A stretch of 64,000 bases of DNA from Devosia sp. FJ2-5-3 (GTDB taxonomy: Bacteria > Pseudomonadota > Alphaproteobacteria > Rhizobiales > Devosiaceae), in assembly GCF_029201545.1 (NCBI RefSeq), contig NZ_CP104007.1, positions 2,638,501 to 2,702,500 on the forward strand, in the 5' to 3' direction. The position numbers were made by a program, and so were the translations under genes. The notes under the pieces were generated by a model that had not been told where the DNA came from, searched no databases, and worked only from the letters and a program-made list of their open reading frames with translations. This document shows positions 55,113-64,000 of this stretch, piece after piece (position 1 is the stretch's first letter; every line of letters starts with the position of its first letter).

Positions 55113-56429
55113 CTAGTCCCTGCCCTTTGATTTTTCAGCACGAAGTCGGGCGAAATAATCCATGCGCTTGCGCAGATCCCTCTCGAAACCGCGTTCCACC
55201 GGCTCATAAAAGGCCTGCCGGCCTATCTTTTCCGGGAAGTATTCCTGGCCGGAAAAGGCTTCGGGCGTGTCGTGGTCGTAAATGTAGCCGTCGCCATAGC
55301 CTTCGCCCTTCATCAGTTTGGTCGGGGCGTTGAGAATGACCATTGGAGGCATGGGCGAACCCGTTGATTTCGCAATGGAAACTGCAGACTTGTAGGCGGT
55401 GTAGACGGCGTTCGACTTGGGGGCGAGGGCGAGATAGACGACCACCTGCGCGAGGGAGAGTTCTCCCTCCGGCGAGCCTAGCATCTGGTACGCATCGCGA
55501 CCGGCGATGGCGAGGGGAAGGGCCTGGGGGTCGGCGAGGCCGACATCCTCAGAAGCCATACGAATCAAGCGTCTAGCAAGGAAAAGCGGGTCCTCGCCAG
55601 CGTCGAGCATGCGGGCAAAATAGTAGAGCGCGGCATCGGGATCGGAGCCGCGAATGGTCTTGTGCAGCGCCGAAATCAGGTTGTAGTGCCCGTCCTGCGC
55701 CTTGTCATAAATAGGCGCTCTACGCTGCACTATTGTTAGCAGACTGTTAGCATCAAGCGTCTCATTCGCCGCCACCGATGCTAAAATTTCTTCGACCAGG
55801 CCGAGCAGCGCCCGCCCGTCCCCATCGGCGAGACCGAGCAGGGTGTGACGAGCTTCCTCGGTGAGTGGCAGATTTGTCCCGAGCAGGGTTTCGGCGCGGC
55901 CAATCAGCTTTTCGAGGTCCTCTGGCCCGAGGGACTGGAAGCGGAGCACCTGGGCGCGCGAGAGCATGGCGGCGTTGAGTTCGAAGGACGGATTTTCCGT
56001 AGTCGCTCCAACGAGGACCAGGGTCCCGTCTTCCATGACGGGCAGGAAGCTGTCGAGCTGGGCGCGGTTGAAGCGGTGAATCTCGTCGACGAAGAGCAGC
56101 GTGCGGTGGCCGGAGAGGCGTTCGAAGCGGGCCTTCTCGAAAACCTTCTTGAGATCGGCGACGCCGGAGAAGATGGCCGAGATTTGCTCGAACTTGTAGC
56201 CGATCTGGTCGGCGAGCAGGCGGGCGACAGTGGTCTTACCGGTGCCGGGCGGTCCCCAGAGGATCAGCGAGCCAAGGCGGCCCGACGCGAGCATGCGGCG
56301 CAGCGTGCCGTTGGGGCCAAGCAGATGCTCCTGACCGATAACCTCATCCAGCGTCCGGGGGCGGAGCTGATCTGCCAGCGGACGGGCCTTGTCGGTTTCG
56401 TTGGGATCGGCAGAAAAGAGATCGGACAT
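55113..56429 (-). CDS. rarA: Replication-associated recombination protein RarA (MgsA)
   Basis: A 438-residue AAA+ ATPase acting at stalled replication forks. Walker A is [17 protein letters not shown], Walker [15 protein letters not shown], sensor 1 [10 protein letters not shown]. The C-terminal tetramerisation domain shows [23 protein letters not shown]. It is downstream of degP on the same strand. Codons at 55730-55755 are less GC-rich than the rest and include the inverted copy of the 50930 palindrome. Confidence 0.95.
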   Translation of the reverse strand: MSDLFSADPNETDKARPLADQLRPRTLDEVIGQEHLLGPNGTLRRMLASGRLGSLILWGPPGTGKTTVARLLADQIGYKFEQISAIFSGVADLKKVFEKARFERLSGHRTLLFVDEIHRFNRAQLDSFLPVMEDGTLVLVGATTENPSFELNAAMLSRAQVLRFQSLGPEDLEKLIGRAETLLGTNLPLTEEARHTLLGLADGDGRALLGLVEEILASVAANETLDANSLLTIVQRRAPIYDKAQDGHYNLISALHKTIRGSDPDAALYYFARMLDAGEDPLFLARRLIRMASEDVGLADPQALPLAIAGRDAYQMLGSPEGELSLAQVVVYLALAPKSNAVYTAYKSAVSIAKSTGSPMPPMVILNAPTKLMKGEGYGDGYIYDHDTPEAFSGQEYFPEKIGRQAFYEPVERGFERDLRKRMDYFARLRAEKSKGRD

Positions 56430-56669
56430 GGGAGGTTATTAGCAGAGTGCGGTAGGGATCGCACTATCTGGAGCGCTGTCTGTCTGAGCGCCAATTGCAG
56501 CTTGGGGGCTCGCTGAGTGGCCCTCGGGTCGAGCCCGAGGGAAGCCAGGGGACGGCAGGTAATAACCCGTTTAGATTCAGCCTCTTGCTGAACATGTCCG
56601 AGAAATTGAATCTGCTTTAGCTTTTGCCCGCCCTTCGAACATAGCTCTCAGGGCCTGACGACTACGTCG
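56430..56669. other. 240-nt gap between degP and rarA
   Basis: It holds a perfect 8-bp stem hairpin CCCTCGGG-TCGAG-CCCGAGGG (56521-56541) and a second one overlapping the degP stop (CTGACGAC-TAC-GTCGTCAG, 56655-56673). Neither has a T run. I see no gene. Confidence 0.6.
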
Positions 56670-58139
56670 TCAGCCACTCACAATCGATCTGGTCACCCGG
56701 CCGTTGCGCTGGAGGATGATTTGCCAGGTGCGGACGCGCTGGGAGGCAAGAGAGGAGAAGGTCGCGGCATCGACCATGTCCCGATCGTTGAGCGAGAGGA
56801 TGATATCGTCGACGCGCAGGCCCATGCCTTCGGCGGGAGAGCCGGGAGCGACCGCGGTGATGATGACACCGGTGGCGTCATAGGGCAGGCCCTTGGCTTC
56901 GGCGAGGGCGGGATCGAGCTGGCGAACCGAGACCCCAGAAAAGCGGGAATTGCCCGATATTGTGGCGAGAGCGGCGTCAGACGGTGCGGGTGCGGCCTCG
57001 ACGGTGAACTCGACCGTCTCCTCCGCGCCACCGCGCAGGCGCTCCAGACGGGCAATCTGCCCAATAGGCCTCGTCGCGAGGCGGAAATTGAAGGCGCTGG
57101 GATCGTCGACGCGCTGACCATCCACGGACAGGATGACATCGCCCGAGCGGAAACCGGCCCGCTCGGCGGGGCCGCCCGGCGCTATTTCGGTCAGGAGGGC
57201 GCCGTGGGGCGCGTCCATGCCGAGGCTTTGGGCGATGTCGGCGTCGACCGGCTGCATCTTGGCGCCGAACCAGGGACGGATGATCTGGCCGCCCGTGACT
57301 CCCGCCTCGGCGACAAGGCGCGCCATATTTGCAGGAATGGCAAAGCCAATGCCGACCGATCCGCCGGTCTGAGAGAAAATGGCGGTGTTGATGCCAACCA
57401 AATGGCCGTCGAGATCGACCAAGGCGCCGCCGGAATTGCCGGGATTGATGGCGGCGTCGGTCTGGATGAAGAACTCATACTCCGAGGCCTCGACGCCGGT
57501 GCGCGCCAAAGCCGAGACAATGCCGCTGGTCACGGTCTGGCCGACGCCGAAGGGATTGCCGATGGCGAGGACGAGATCGCCGACCAGCAAGCCATCGCTG
57601 TCTGCAAAAGTAATGGCGGGGAAGGTGGCGCCCTTGGGGTCGCGGACGCGAAGGACGGCGAGATCGGTCTGCTTGTCTTCAACCACGATATCGACCGCAA
57701 ATTCCCGCCCATCGCTGAGGGCGATGCGGACGTCGGTCGCGCCGCTGATAACGTGACTATTGGTCAGGATGACGCCGGCGCCTTCGACGATAACGCCCGA
57801 ACCAAGGGAGCGGGATTCGCGGGGGCGGGACTGGAAGTATTGATCGCCGAAAAAGCGCGAGAAGAAGGGGTCGCTGGCAAAGGGCGAGGTCGTCTGCGAC
57901 TCGATGCGAGTGGCATAGACATTGACCACGGACGGGGAAACAGCCTTCACTACCGGGGCAAAACTGAGCTTCACCTGGCCATCGCTGGTGGGCACGAGAC
58001 GCTCGCCCGCATCGGGAGGCGAAACGAGCAGTTGAACCTGAGGCTGTGTCGGCGCGTTGACTGTCGTGAGGGCCAGGGTGGCCCCAAGCGCCAAAACCGC
58101 CAGGGCGACACCCGAAAACACCAGTGTTCTTAATGACAT
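56670..58139 (-). CDS. degP: DegP/HtrA-family periplasmic serine protease
   Basis: A 489-residue Do-like protease for envelope quality control. An N-terminal membrane anchor or signal segment (about residues 5-27) is followed by the trypsin-like domain with His in LTNSHVISG, Asp in DKQTDLAVL and Ser in NPGNSGGALV, then two PDZ domains (about residues 280-370 and 400-480). The gene precedes rarA on the same strand. Confidence 0.94.
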   Translation of the reverse strand: MSLRTLVFSGVALAVLALGATLALTTVNAPTQPQVQLLVSPPDAGERLVPTSDGQVKLSFAPVVKAVSPSVVNVYATRIESQTTSPFASDPFFSRFFGDQYFQSRPRESRSLGSGVIVEGAGVILTNSHVISGATDVRIALSDGREFAVDIVVEDKQTDLAVLRVRDPKGATFPAITFADSDGLLVGDLVLAIGNPFGVGQTVTSGIVSALARTGVEASEYEFFIQTDAAINPGNSGGALVDLDGHLVGINTAIFSQTGGSVGIGFAIPANMARLVAEAGVTGGQIIRPWFGAKMQPVDADIAQSLGMDAPHGALLTEIAPGGPAERAGFRSGDVILSVDGQRVDDPSAFNFRLATRPIGQIARLERLRGGAEETVEFTVEAAPAPSDAALATISGNSRFSGVSVRQLDPALAEAKGLPYDATGVIITAVAPGSPAEGMGLRVDDIILSLNDRDMVDAATFSSLASQRVRTWQIILQRNGRVTRSIVSG

Positions 58140-58396
58140 GGCTCAATCCTCAATCGCTTTTTTTCATCACCGAAGCACCGGTGCCGGATGCAGACGAAAA
58201 CGCTTGCAATCTGTCATGAAAATGACGCGCGAACATTGTTGTTTCCAGGGGGAAATAATCGTTTGCGCCGGGGGGCACACCGCCCTATATGCAGCGCTCA
58301 TTTCGATGCGCATCCGGCCGAATGATTGGGACAGAAAATTCCCGGACCCGCAGCACTTCCCCACCCTTCCTCCAGCCCCGAAAGGCCTGTTGTCCA

Positions 58397-59578
58397 ATGA
58401 CCGACGAGCCGAAAACCGTCTATCCCAATACTTCCGCGCTGATCGCTGCGGAAGCGCCGGATTATCCCTCGTTCCTGTTTTCGGAACGAGAGTTTCATCG
58501 CGCCATCAAGGTGTTCCGGAAGGGCTTTGACGGGCTGCTGACCTATGCGGTGAAGTGCAACCCCTCCCCGCACATCATCGCGCAGCTGCATGCCGAAGGG
58601 CTCAAGGCGTTCGACGTTGCCTCGAACCGCGAGATGGAACTGGTGCGCGACTACGCGCCGGGCGCGGTGATGCACTACAACAACCCGATCAAGAACAAGC
58701 GCGAAATCGAACGCGCCTATGAAGAGTTCGGCGTTCGCAGCTTCACCATCGACCATCCCCAACAGCTCGACCAGCTGGCCTCCGTCGTGTCGCCCAGCCG
58801 CGACGTGGAAGTGACCACCCGTTTCAAGGCCGGCAAGGCGCTGAAATCCTATGATTTCGGCATCAAGTTCGGCGTGATGGAACAGGGCGCGGCCGAAATC
58901 GTGACGGCCGTAGAGAAGATGGGCTATACGCCCAGCCTCTGCTTCCATGTCGGTTCGCAGTGCGAAGACGCCTATGCCTATGAGCGCCACATCGCGGCAG
59001 CGGCTCGAATCGTCGAGGAAGCCGGCATCGAACTCAAGCGCCTCAACATCGGTGGCGGCTATCCAGCCCCCTACCCGACCAGCGAAGCGCCGCCGATGGA
59101 CCACTATTTCGAAACCATCGGCAATGCCGTGGAAGACCATTTCGGCAAGCGCAAGCCAGAGCTGATCATCGAGCCAGGCCGCGCGATCGTGACGTCGTCC
59201 ACCTCGCTGCTGCTGCGCGTAAAACACCAGCGCGGCGGCCAGGCCGTTTATGTCAATGACGGGGCCTACGGCGCGCTGATGGAAGTGAAGTTCATGCACT
59301 TCACCCCGCCGGTTCGCGTCTGGCGCGGTCCGCGTATCCACGACAACAACGCCGAATTCAGCGAATTCACGCTGTGGGGCCCGACCTGTGACAGCTATGA
59401 CGTGCTGCCACAGGTGTTCACCCTGCCGGCCGATATCGACGAGGATGACTGGATCGAGTTCGGTCTGATGGGTGCCTATACCCAGGCCTCGCTGACGCCG
59501 TTCAACGGCTTTGACCGGCGCGACCAGTACTGGGTCGAAGAGGTCTATACCGGCAAGGACATGGCGCCGGCCGAGTGA
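58397..59578 (+). CDS. Fold-type III ornithine/lysine decarboxylase
   Basis: A 393-residue eukaryotic-type ornithine decarboxylase homolog. The PLP lysine is in LTYAVKCNPSP, the PLP-phosphate glycines are in LNIGGGYPAPYP, EPGR binds PLP, and the cysteine in WGPTCDSYD is the ODC active-site residue. It makes putrescine and/or cadaverine. The ATG at 58397 is chosen because the family N-terminus begins there; the open frame upstream is not conserved in character. A terminator follows. Confidence 0.92.
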   Translation: MTDEPKTVYPNTSALIAAEAPDYPSFLFSEREFHRAIKVFRKGFDGLLTYAVKCNPSPHIIAQLHAEGLKAFDVASNREMELVRDYAPGAVMHYNNPIKNKREIERAYEEFGVRSFTIDHPQQLDQLASVVSPSRDVEVTTRFKAGKALKSYDFGIKFGVMEQGAAEIVTAVEKMGYTPSLCFHVGSQCEDAYAYERHIAAAARIVEEAGIELKRLNIGGGYPAPYPTSEAPPMDHYFETIGNAVEDHFGKRKPELIIEPGRAIVTSSTSLLLRVKHQRGGQAVYVNDGAYGALMEVKFMHFTPPVRVWRGPRIHDNNAEFSEFTLWGPTCDSYDVLPQVFTLPADIDEDDWIEFGLMGAYTQASLTPFNGFDRRDQYWVEEVYTGKDMAPAE

Positions 59579-59586
59579 TTTCGAAG

Positions 59587-59619
59587 GGGCGGGGATGAGA
59601 GATCATTCCCGCCCTTTTT
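59587..59619 (+). terminator. Terminator of the ornithine/lysine decarboxylase gene
   Basis: A stem GGGCGGG/CCCGCCC with a 14-nt loop that itself partly pairs (GAT/ATC), followed by T5. Confidence 0.85.
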
Positions 59620-59648
59620 GTGTTTCTGGGGGTAAGAACCCCTCCTCG

Positions 59649-59746
59649 CCTCCCCCTGATAGGGGGAGGGATTGCATCGATGTCACGGAAAGGTCGGTGA
59701 GCCACCAGCCGGCTCCTCCCCCTGTCAGGGGAGGTTGGGTGGGGGT
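59649..59746 (+). repeat. 98-bp composite palindromic repeat element
   Basis: The palindrome CCTCCCCCTGATAGGGGGAGG (59649-59669) is followed after 45 nt by CCTCCCC-CTGTCA-GGGGAGG (59715-59734) and the tail TTGGGTGGGGGT (59735-59746). The layout and total length equal those of the element at 49060-49157. Confidence 0.75.
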
Positions 59747-59775
59747 ATGAACGCCCGTAGGTCTGCTTCTGTGGC

Positions 59776-59810
59776 TCCACCCCACCCCGGCCCTCCCCAT
59801 CGAGGGGAGG
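59776..59810 (-). repeat. Palindromic repeat, single-hairpin form, inverted
   Basis: On the - strand the palindrome CCTCCCC-TCGAT-GGGGAGG is followed by GGCCGGGGTGGGGTGG, a version of the tail seen in the neighbouring element. It therefore faces the 98-bp element, in the gap between the decarboxylase and iolG. Confidence 0.6.
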
Positions 59811-59856
59811 GAGAAGAGTGTGCGTGGAGAGAGAGGGGCTAGATCAGTCGGCAGCG

Positions 59857-60894
59857 TTACCGCCCCTGGAACACCGAGCGGTCGGCCAGGGGGCCGGTGA
59901 TTTCGCTGACTTTTATTGCCCGACCTTCTCGGACGGATTTGAGCGCGGCGTCGGCAAGCGCAAGGGCGATGAGGCCGTCTATGCCGCTCGGCGAGGCCGG
60001 AGATTTTGATTCCACGAAATCGATGAAGCTACTGATTTCCCTCGCATAAGCTTCGGTGTAGCGGGTCATGAAGAAGTCATGCAGTGGCGGCCGGGTGTAA
60101 CCGGACGCACTGGCGATTTCGATGGAAACCGGACGCTGGTTTTCGGCGGCTACGGCGCCCCTGGAGCCATGGACTTCGATGCGCTGGTCGTAGCCATAGG
60201 TGGCGCGGCGCGAATTGGAAATGGTGGCGTGCTTGCCCGAGGCAGTGGCGAGCATGACCGAGACGCTGTCATAATCGCCGGCCGCGCCGATAGCCTTGTC
60301 GACCAGCACGGAAGCCTGGGCGCTGACCGTGTCAATCTCCTCGCCAAGCAGGAAGCGGGCCATGTCGAAATCATGGATGGTCATATCGCGAAAGATGCCG
60401 CCGGAGCGCTTAATGTAGTCGACCGGGGGCGCGCCGGGATCGCGCGAGACGATGGTGACCATCTCGACGTCGCCGATCTGGCCCTCGTCGATGGCTTTTC
60501 GCACGGCCTGGAAATGGGGATCGAAGCGACGATTGAAGCCGACCATCAAGGTCCCGCCGACTTCGTCGACGATTTTTAGGCAGGATTTGACGCGCTCGAC
60601 GTCGAGATCGATGGGCTTCTCGCAGAAGATGGCCTTGCCGGCGCGGGCGAAGCGCTCAATCAGCTCTGCATGCGTGTCGGTTGGCGTGCAGATGACGACG
60701 GCGTCGATGTCGCCGGCGGCCTCGATCGCCTCAATGGTACGAACCTCGGCGCCATATTGGCTAGTCAGGTCAGTGGCAGCCTGGGCCATGGCGTCGGCGA
60801 CTGCGACGAGGCGTGCCTTGGGATTGGACGTCACGGCCCTGGCGTGAACCTTGCCAATGCGCCCGGCTCCGAGCAGGCCAAAACGAACAGACAT
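59857..60894 (-). CDS. iolG: Inositol 2-dehydrogenase-type oxidoreductase (IolG)
   Basis: A 345-residue Gfo/Idh/MocA-family NAD-dependent dehydrogenase. The Rossmann motif is GLLGAGRIGKVHA. The catalytic lysine is in FCEKPIDLD, and GFNRRFDPHF plus DMTIHDFDMARFLLGEE with the active-site Asp/His match inositol 2-dehydrogenase. No other iol genes are in the window, so another sugar substrate is possible. Confidence 0.9.
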   Translation of the reverse strand: MSVRFGLLGAGRIGKVHARAVTSNPKARLVAVADAMAQAATDLTSQYGAEVRTIEAIEAAGDIDAVVICTPTDTHAELIERFARAGKAIFCEKPIDLDVERVKSCLKIVDEVGGTLMVGFNRRFDPHFQAVRKAIDEGQIGDVEMVTIVSRDPGAPPVDYIKRSGGIFRDMTIHDFDMARFLLGEEIDTVSAQASVLVDKAIGAAGDYDSVSVMLATASGKHATISNSRRATYGYDQRIEVHGSRGAVAAENQRPVSIEIASASGYTRPPLHDFFMTRYTEAYAREISSFIDFVESKSPASPSGIDGLIALALADAALKSVREGRAIKVSEITGPLADRSVFQGR

Positions 60895-61002
60895 GCGAAA
60901 CTCTCCACCGCTGAGGCCGGCGGCGCGGCCGAATTGCGGTGGAATGATTAGGCGATTTCTGAAAGGAATGAAACGGAAATTCCGAGAATGCCAGCGGGAG
61001 GC

Positions 61003-61458
61003 TCAGTGCTCGCGGGCGCGTTCAAGGATGCGCTTGCACTCGAGCAGCTCGCGCAGGACCTCGGAGAGCCTGTTGCGCGATTCTTCGTCGAGCGCGGGGC
61101 TGGCTTCCATCAGCGCCTCTTCGACCACTGCCTCGTCGGCGGCTTCCTCAGCGTCCTCGATGAGCGGGATGATCTCATCCACCGGCCTGCCCTCGCCAAC
61201 GGCGATGACATAGCGAGGCCCCTGCTCCTTGAGGATGCGCTGGACGCCCTTGATGGTGAAACCCTGATCGTAAAGAAGGTGCCGAATGCCCCGCAGGAGC
61301 ATGACGTCTTCGGGCCGGTAATAACGGCGGCCGCCGCCACGCTTCAGCGGCTTGATCGTCGCGAAGCGCGTTTCCCAGAACCGGAGAACGTGCTGAGGAA
61401 GGTCAAGCTCCTCAGCCGCCTCAGAAATGGTCCGGAATGCGTCTGGAGACTTGTCCAA
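61003..61458 (-). CDS. MerR-family transcriptional regulator
   Basis: A 151-residue protein with an N-terminal MerR winged helix ([54 protein letters not shown]) and a helical acidic C-terminus. It lies 27 nt downstream of ihfA on the same strand, the usual alphaproteobacterial arrangement. Its target is unknown. Confidence 0.93.
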   Translation of the reverse strand: MDKSPDAFRTISEAAEELDLPQHVLRFWETRFATIKPLKRGGGRRYYRPEDVMLLRGIRHLLYDQGFTIKGVQRILKEQGPRYVIAVGEGRPVDEIIPLIEDAEEAADEAVVEEALMEASPALDEESRNRLSEVLRELLECKRILERAREH

Positions 61459-61485
61459 ACCGCTAGCCCCTTCAGTAAGAAAACC

Positions 61486-61797
61486 TTACTTTTCAGCGCC
61501 GACCATAGACTTGTTAATCTTGGACTTCAACACGTTGCTGGGTTTGAACACAAGAACCTGCCGGGGGAGGATCGGCACCTCCTCACCGGTTTTGGGATTG
61601 CGGCCCACTCGCTCATTCTTGGAGCGGACCTGGAACGACCCAAAGGACGACAGTTTGACGTTTGCTCCCGTGACCAAGGCCTCGGTAATGAGCTCAAGCA
61701 CGCGCTCAACCAGCTCCGCCGACTCGGTGCGGGACAAGCCCACAGTGCCGTAAACTGCTTCGGATAGGTCAGCCCGCGTAACCGTCTTCTGCGCCAT
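61486..61797 (-). CDS. ihfA: Integration host factor subunit alpha
   Basis: A 103-residue DNA-bending protein of the HU/IHF family: [56 protein letters not shown] with the beta-arm proline region, and [13 protein letters not shown]. The start at 61797 (MAQKTVTR) fits the family; an ATG at 61809 is also in frame. Confidence 0.95.
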   Translation of the reverse strand: MAQKTVTRADLSEAVYGTVGLSRTESAELVERVLELITEALVTGANVKLSSFGSFQVRSKNERVGRNPKTGEEVPILPRQVLVFKPSNVLKSKINKSMVGAEK

Positions 61798-62004
61798 AAG
61801 CACCCCCATTGCTGTTGCATGAGTGGTTTCCCGGCAAGACGGCGAACAACCCCCCACAGCTCGTCGCCGAACTGCCTGCGCCGGCAGGTAAACCGCTCAA
61901 ACGACGCCGCCGTGACTTTCTTGTCCAGCTTCAGCGCCAGGCTCCTCCACCCGAAAATACACTAACGCCCTGAAACGCTTAAGGTCAATGCGGGTGGAGA
62001 AAGG

Positions 62005-62982
62005 TTACCAGCGGATCAGCGATGCGCCCCAGGTGAAGCCGCCGCCCATGGCCTCGAGCATGACGAGGTCGCCTTGCTTGATGCGGCCATCCGCAGTCGC
62101 CACGCTGAGTGCCAGGGGCACGGAGGCGGCGGAGGTATTGGCGTGGATATCGACAGTGACCACGACCTTTTCAGGCGGCAGGCCCAGCTTGGCCCCTGCC
62201 CCGTCGATAATGCGGCGATTTGCCTGATGAGGGACGAACCAGTCGAGATCGCCAACCGTGTAGCCGGTCTTTTCGAGCGTGGAATAGACCACGTCGGTGA
62301 TCTTGCCGACGGCGTGACGGAAGACTTCGGGGCCCTGCATATGGACGTGGCCGGTGGTGCCGGTGGTGGACGGACCACCATCGACATAGAGCTTGTCCCA
62401 ATGGTGGCCATCGGAGCGGAGCGCAGAAGCCAGAACGCCGCGTTCGGGCTCGCCATCGGCAAGGTCGACTTTTTCGAGGATCATGGCGCCGGCGCCGTCG
62501 CCGAACAGCACGCAGGTGGTGCGGTCGGTCCAGTCGAGCAGGCGCGAGAAAGTCTCGGCGCCGATGACGAGAGCCCGGGTGCCGAGGCCATTCTTGATGT
62601 AGCTGTCGGCAGTCGCGACGGCGTAGACAAAGCCCGAGCACACGGCCTGGATGTCGAACGCCATGCCGTGGTGGATGCCCAGCTTCATCTGCACGAGGGT
62701 TGCAGCGGCGGGGAAGGTGTAGTCGGGCGTCGTCGTGGCAACGATGATGAGGTCGATGTCATCAGGCGTCAGGCCCGCATTGGCGAGCGCGTTTTTGGCG
62801 GCGGCGACGGCGAGATCAGAGGTGTACTCGCCTTCGGCAGCGATGTGCCGTTCCTTGATGCCGACGCGCTGCTGAATCCACTCGTCGGACGTATCGACCG
62901 TCTTGGCGAGTTCTGCATTGGTCAGCACTTTTTGGGGCAGGTAGGCACCAACCCCGCGCACGATTGAACGAATCCTGGTCAC
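62005..62982 (-). CDS. fabH: 3-oxoacyl-ACP synthase III FabH
   Basis: A 325-residue condensing enzyme that starts fatty-acid chains from acetyl-CoA and malonyl-ACP. The catalytic triad is visible: Cys in [10 protein letters not shown], His in [10 protein letters not shown], Asn in IHANTSAAS. The start is GTG at 62982 and overlaps the plsX stop (GTGA). The product feeds membrane lipid synthesis together with PlsX. Confidence 0.96.
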   Translation of the reverse strand: MTRIRSIVRGVGAYLPQKVLTNAELAKTVDTSDEWIQQRVGIKERHIAAEGEYTSDLAVAAAKNALANAGLTPDDIDLIIVATTTPDYTFPAAATLVQMKLGIHHGMAFDIQAVCSGFVYAVATADSYIKNGLGTRALVIGAETFSRLLDWTDRTTCVLFGDGAGAMILEKVDLADGEPERGVLASALRSDGHHWDKLYVDGGPSTTGTTGHVHMQGPEVFRHAVGKITDVVYSTLEKTGYTVGDLDWFVPHQANRRIIDGAGAKLGLPPEKVVVTVDIHANTSAASVPLALSVATADGRIKQGDLVMLEAMGGGFTWGASLIRW

Positions 62983-64000
62983 GCCGACTTGGCCTCACTA
63001 TCGGAAGGCGATTTGGGCGCCTCCCTGTTGACGGGAAAGCGCTGCATGCTGTCGCCGATTTTCTCGATCAGACGGCTGCGCGCCATTTCATAGGAAAGGC
63101 CCAGGGCGCTCTTGTAACCAATCTCGTCGGTGCCGCCATGGGATTTGATGACGATGCCATTGAGGCCCATGAACACCCCGCCATTGACGGTGCGCGGGTC
63201 CATCTTGCGCTTGAGGGCATTGAGCGCCGAACTGGCGAAAAGAGCGCCCAGCTTGCTCATCCAATTGGCCATGAGAGCGCTGCGGAGATAGGACGCGACC
63301 TGCCGGGCCGTGCCCTCAGCGGTCTTGAGGGCGATATTTCCGACAAATCCTTCGGTGACGACGACATCTACCGTGCCCTTGCCGATATCATCCCCTTCGA
63401 CGAAGCCGTGATAGGTGAATCCCGATCCGCTGGCCTGCTGGAGGATCTTGCCGGCTTCCTTGATGTAGTCGAGCCCCTTCACTTCCTCGGTGCCGACATT
63501 GAGAAGGCCGACAGTGGGCGATTCCGAATCGAAGAGCGAACGCGCCAGGGCGGAGCCAAGAATGGCGTAGTCGACGAGCTGGCGAGCATCGGCACCGATG
63601 GTCGCGCCCATGTCGAGCACGATGATGTCGGTCCTCAGGGTCGGCCAGATGGCAGCAATGCCGGGCCGGGAAATGCCTTCCATGGGACGCAGGCAGAACG
63701 TGGCCATGGCCATCAGGGCGCCGGTATTGCCCCCAGAGATGGCCACATCGGCCTCGCCATCCTTGACCGCCTGAATGGCCATCCACATGGAGGACGTGCC
63801 CTTGCCCTTGCGGAGAGCCTGACTGGGCTTTTCGTCCATGGCGATGACCGTTTCGCAATGGCGAACGGTGGACGCGGCCTTGAGCCTGGGAAATTCTTCG
63901 AGAAGCGGGGTGATCTGCTCCTCGCGGCCATGAAAGATGAACCGGGCATTCTTGCGCTCGCGCAGAGCCAGATCGGCGCCATGGATGACGGCACGCGGGG
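62979..64000 (-). CDS. plsX: Phosphate acyltransferase PlsX, 5' end outside window
   Basis: About 340 residues of PlsX, which makes acyl-phosphate from acyl-ACP for phospholipid synthesis. The frame is open from the window edge ([19 protein letters not shown]) through [20 protein letters not shown] [34 protein letters not shown] and [13 protein letters not shown] to [15 protein letters not shown]. The N-terminus is missing. It is translationally coupled to fabH; downstream ihfA and merR lie on the same strand. Confidence 0.95.
   Translation of the reverse strand, partial: PRAVIHGADLALRERKNARFIFHGREEQITPLLEEFPRLKAASTVRHCETVIAMDEKPSQALRKGKGTSSMWMAIQAVKDGEADVAISGGNTGALMAMATFCLRPMEGISRPGIAAIWPTLRTDIIVLDMGATIGADARQLVDYAILGSALARSLFDSESPTVGLLNVGTEEVKGLDYIKEAGKILQQASGSGFTYHGFVEGDDIGKGTVDVVVTEGFVGNIALKTAEGTARQVASYLRSALMANWMSKLGALFASSALNALKRKMDPRTVNGGVFMGLNGIVIKSHGGTDEIGYKSALGLSYEMARSRLIEKIGDSMQRFPVNREAPKSPSDSEAKSA

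Noticed and set aside
1..64000. CRISPR array, prophage or insertion sequence
   Set aside because: No regularly spaced direct repeats, cas genes, integrase or transposase were seen; repeats found are short palindromes only.

Overview
The window is GC-rich (roughly 60-65 % by eye) chromosomal DNA of an alphaproteobacterium. The markers are a MipZ-type division ATPase (33857-34753), an ATP12-family chaperone, DUF1489 and DUF1236 proteins, and the gene order plsX-fabH-ihfA-merR at the right end. Together these point to Hyphomicrobiales (Rhizobiales). A Devosia-like genus is my guess from general similarity, not something the sequence proves. I see no rRNA, transposase, integrase, phage gene or CRISPR array. 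One tRNA gene, tRNA-Leu(GAG), is present.

Left third (1-17605) is an accessory catabolic region. On the + strand a tightly packed operon encodes an aminotransferase (cut by the window edge), an uncharacterised barrel-like protein, a dihydroorotase/allantoinase-type amidohydrolase, two Opp/Dpp-type ABC ATPases and an M14 zinc carboxypeptidase, and ends in a strong terminator. Facing it are two short-chain dehydrogenases. Next come a GMC oxidoreductase with a divergent small partner subunit, a RidA-family protein and a DegT-type aminotransferase. On the - strand follow a GntR/FCD regulator and the hydantoinase/oxoprolinase pair hyuA-hyuB. A 10-bp motif, TAC(A/T)GTATAC, lies upstream of both hyuAB and the dehydrogenase pair, suggesting one GntR regulon that takes up and degrades a peptide-like or cyclic-amide compound.

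Middle (17606-41185): two sparse stretches surround two small exported proteins. Then come peptidyl-dipeptidase Dcp and a two-component system divergent from a small exported protein. A sulfate ABC transporter locus follows (sbp, a 67-residue protein, an FAD protein, a possible 16-codon leader ORF, cysT, cysW). Further genes are an SMP-30-family lactonase, a CAP-domain lipoprotein, a TusA-like protein, a D,D-carboxypeptidase, PfpI/HxlR, MipZ, GST/DUF1489, MgtE, a YjbR-like protein, a GFA protein, the tRNA, an isolated FliN-like protein, LipB and two membrane proteins.

Right (41186-64000): rimO, a PAS-GGDEF-EAL gene broken by one in-frame TAG, a phosphotriesterase-family hydrolase, a YeaQ/GlsB-type membrane protein, and a second sulfate transporter locus (sbp, cysT, cysW) flanked by palindromic repeats. 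Neither sulfate locus carries cysA. Then come folP-folB-folK, the operon crcB-rluC-HAD-ATP12, a patatin lipoprotein, degP-rarA, a fold-III ornithine/lysine decarboxylase, a cluster of palindromic repeats, iolG and merR-ihfA-fabH-plsX (plsX cut by the window edge).
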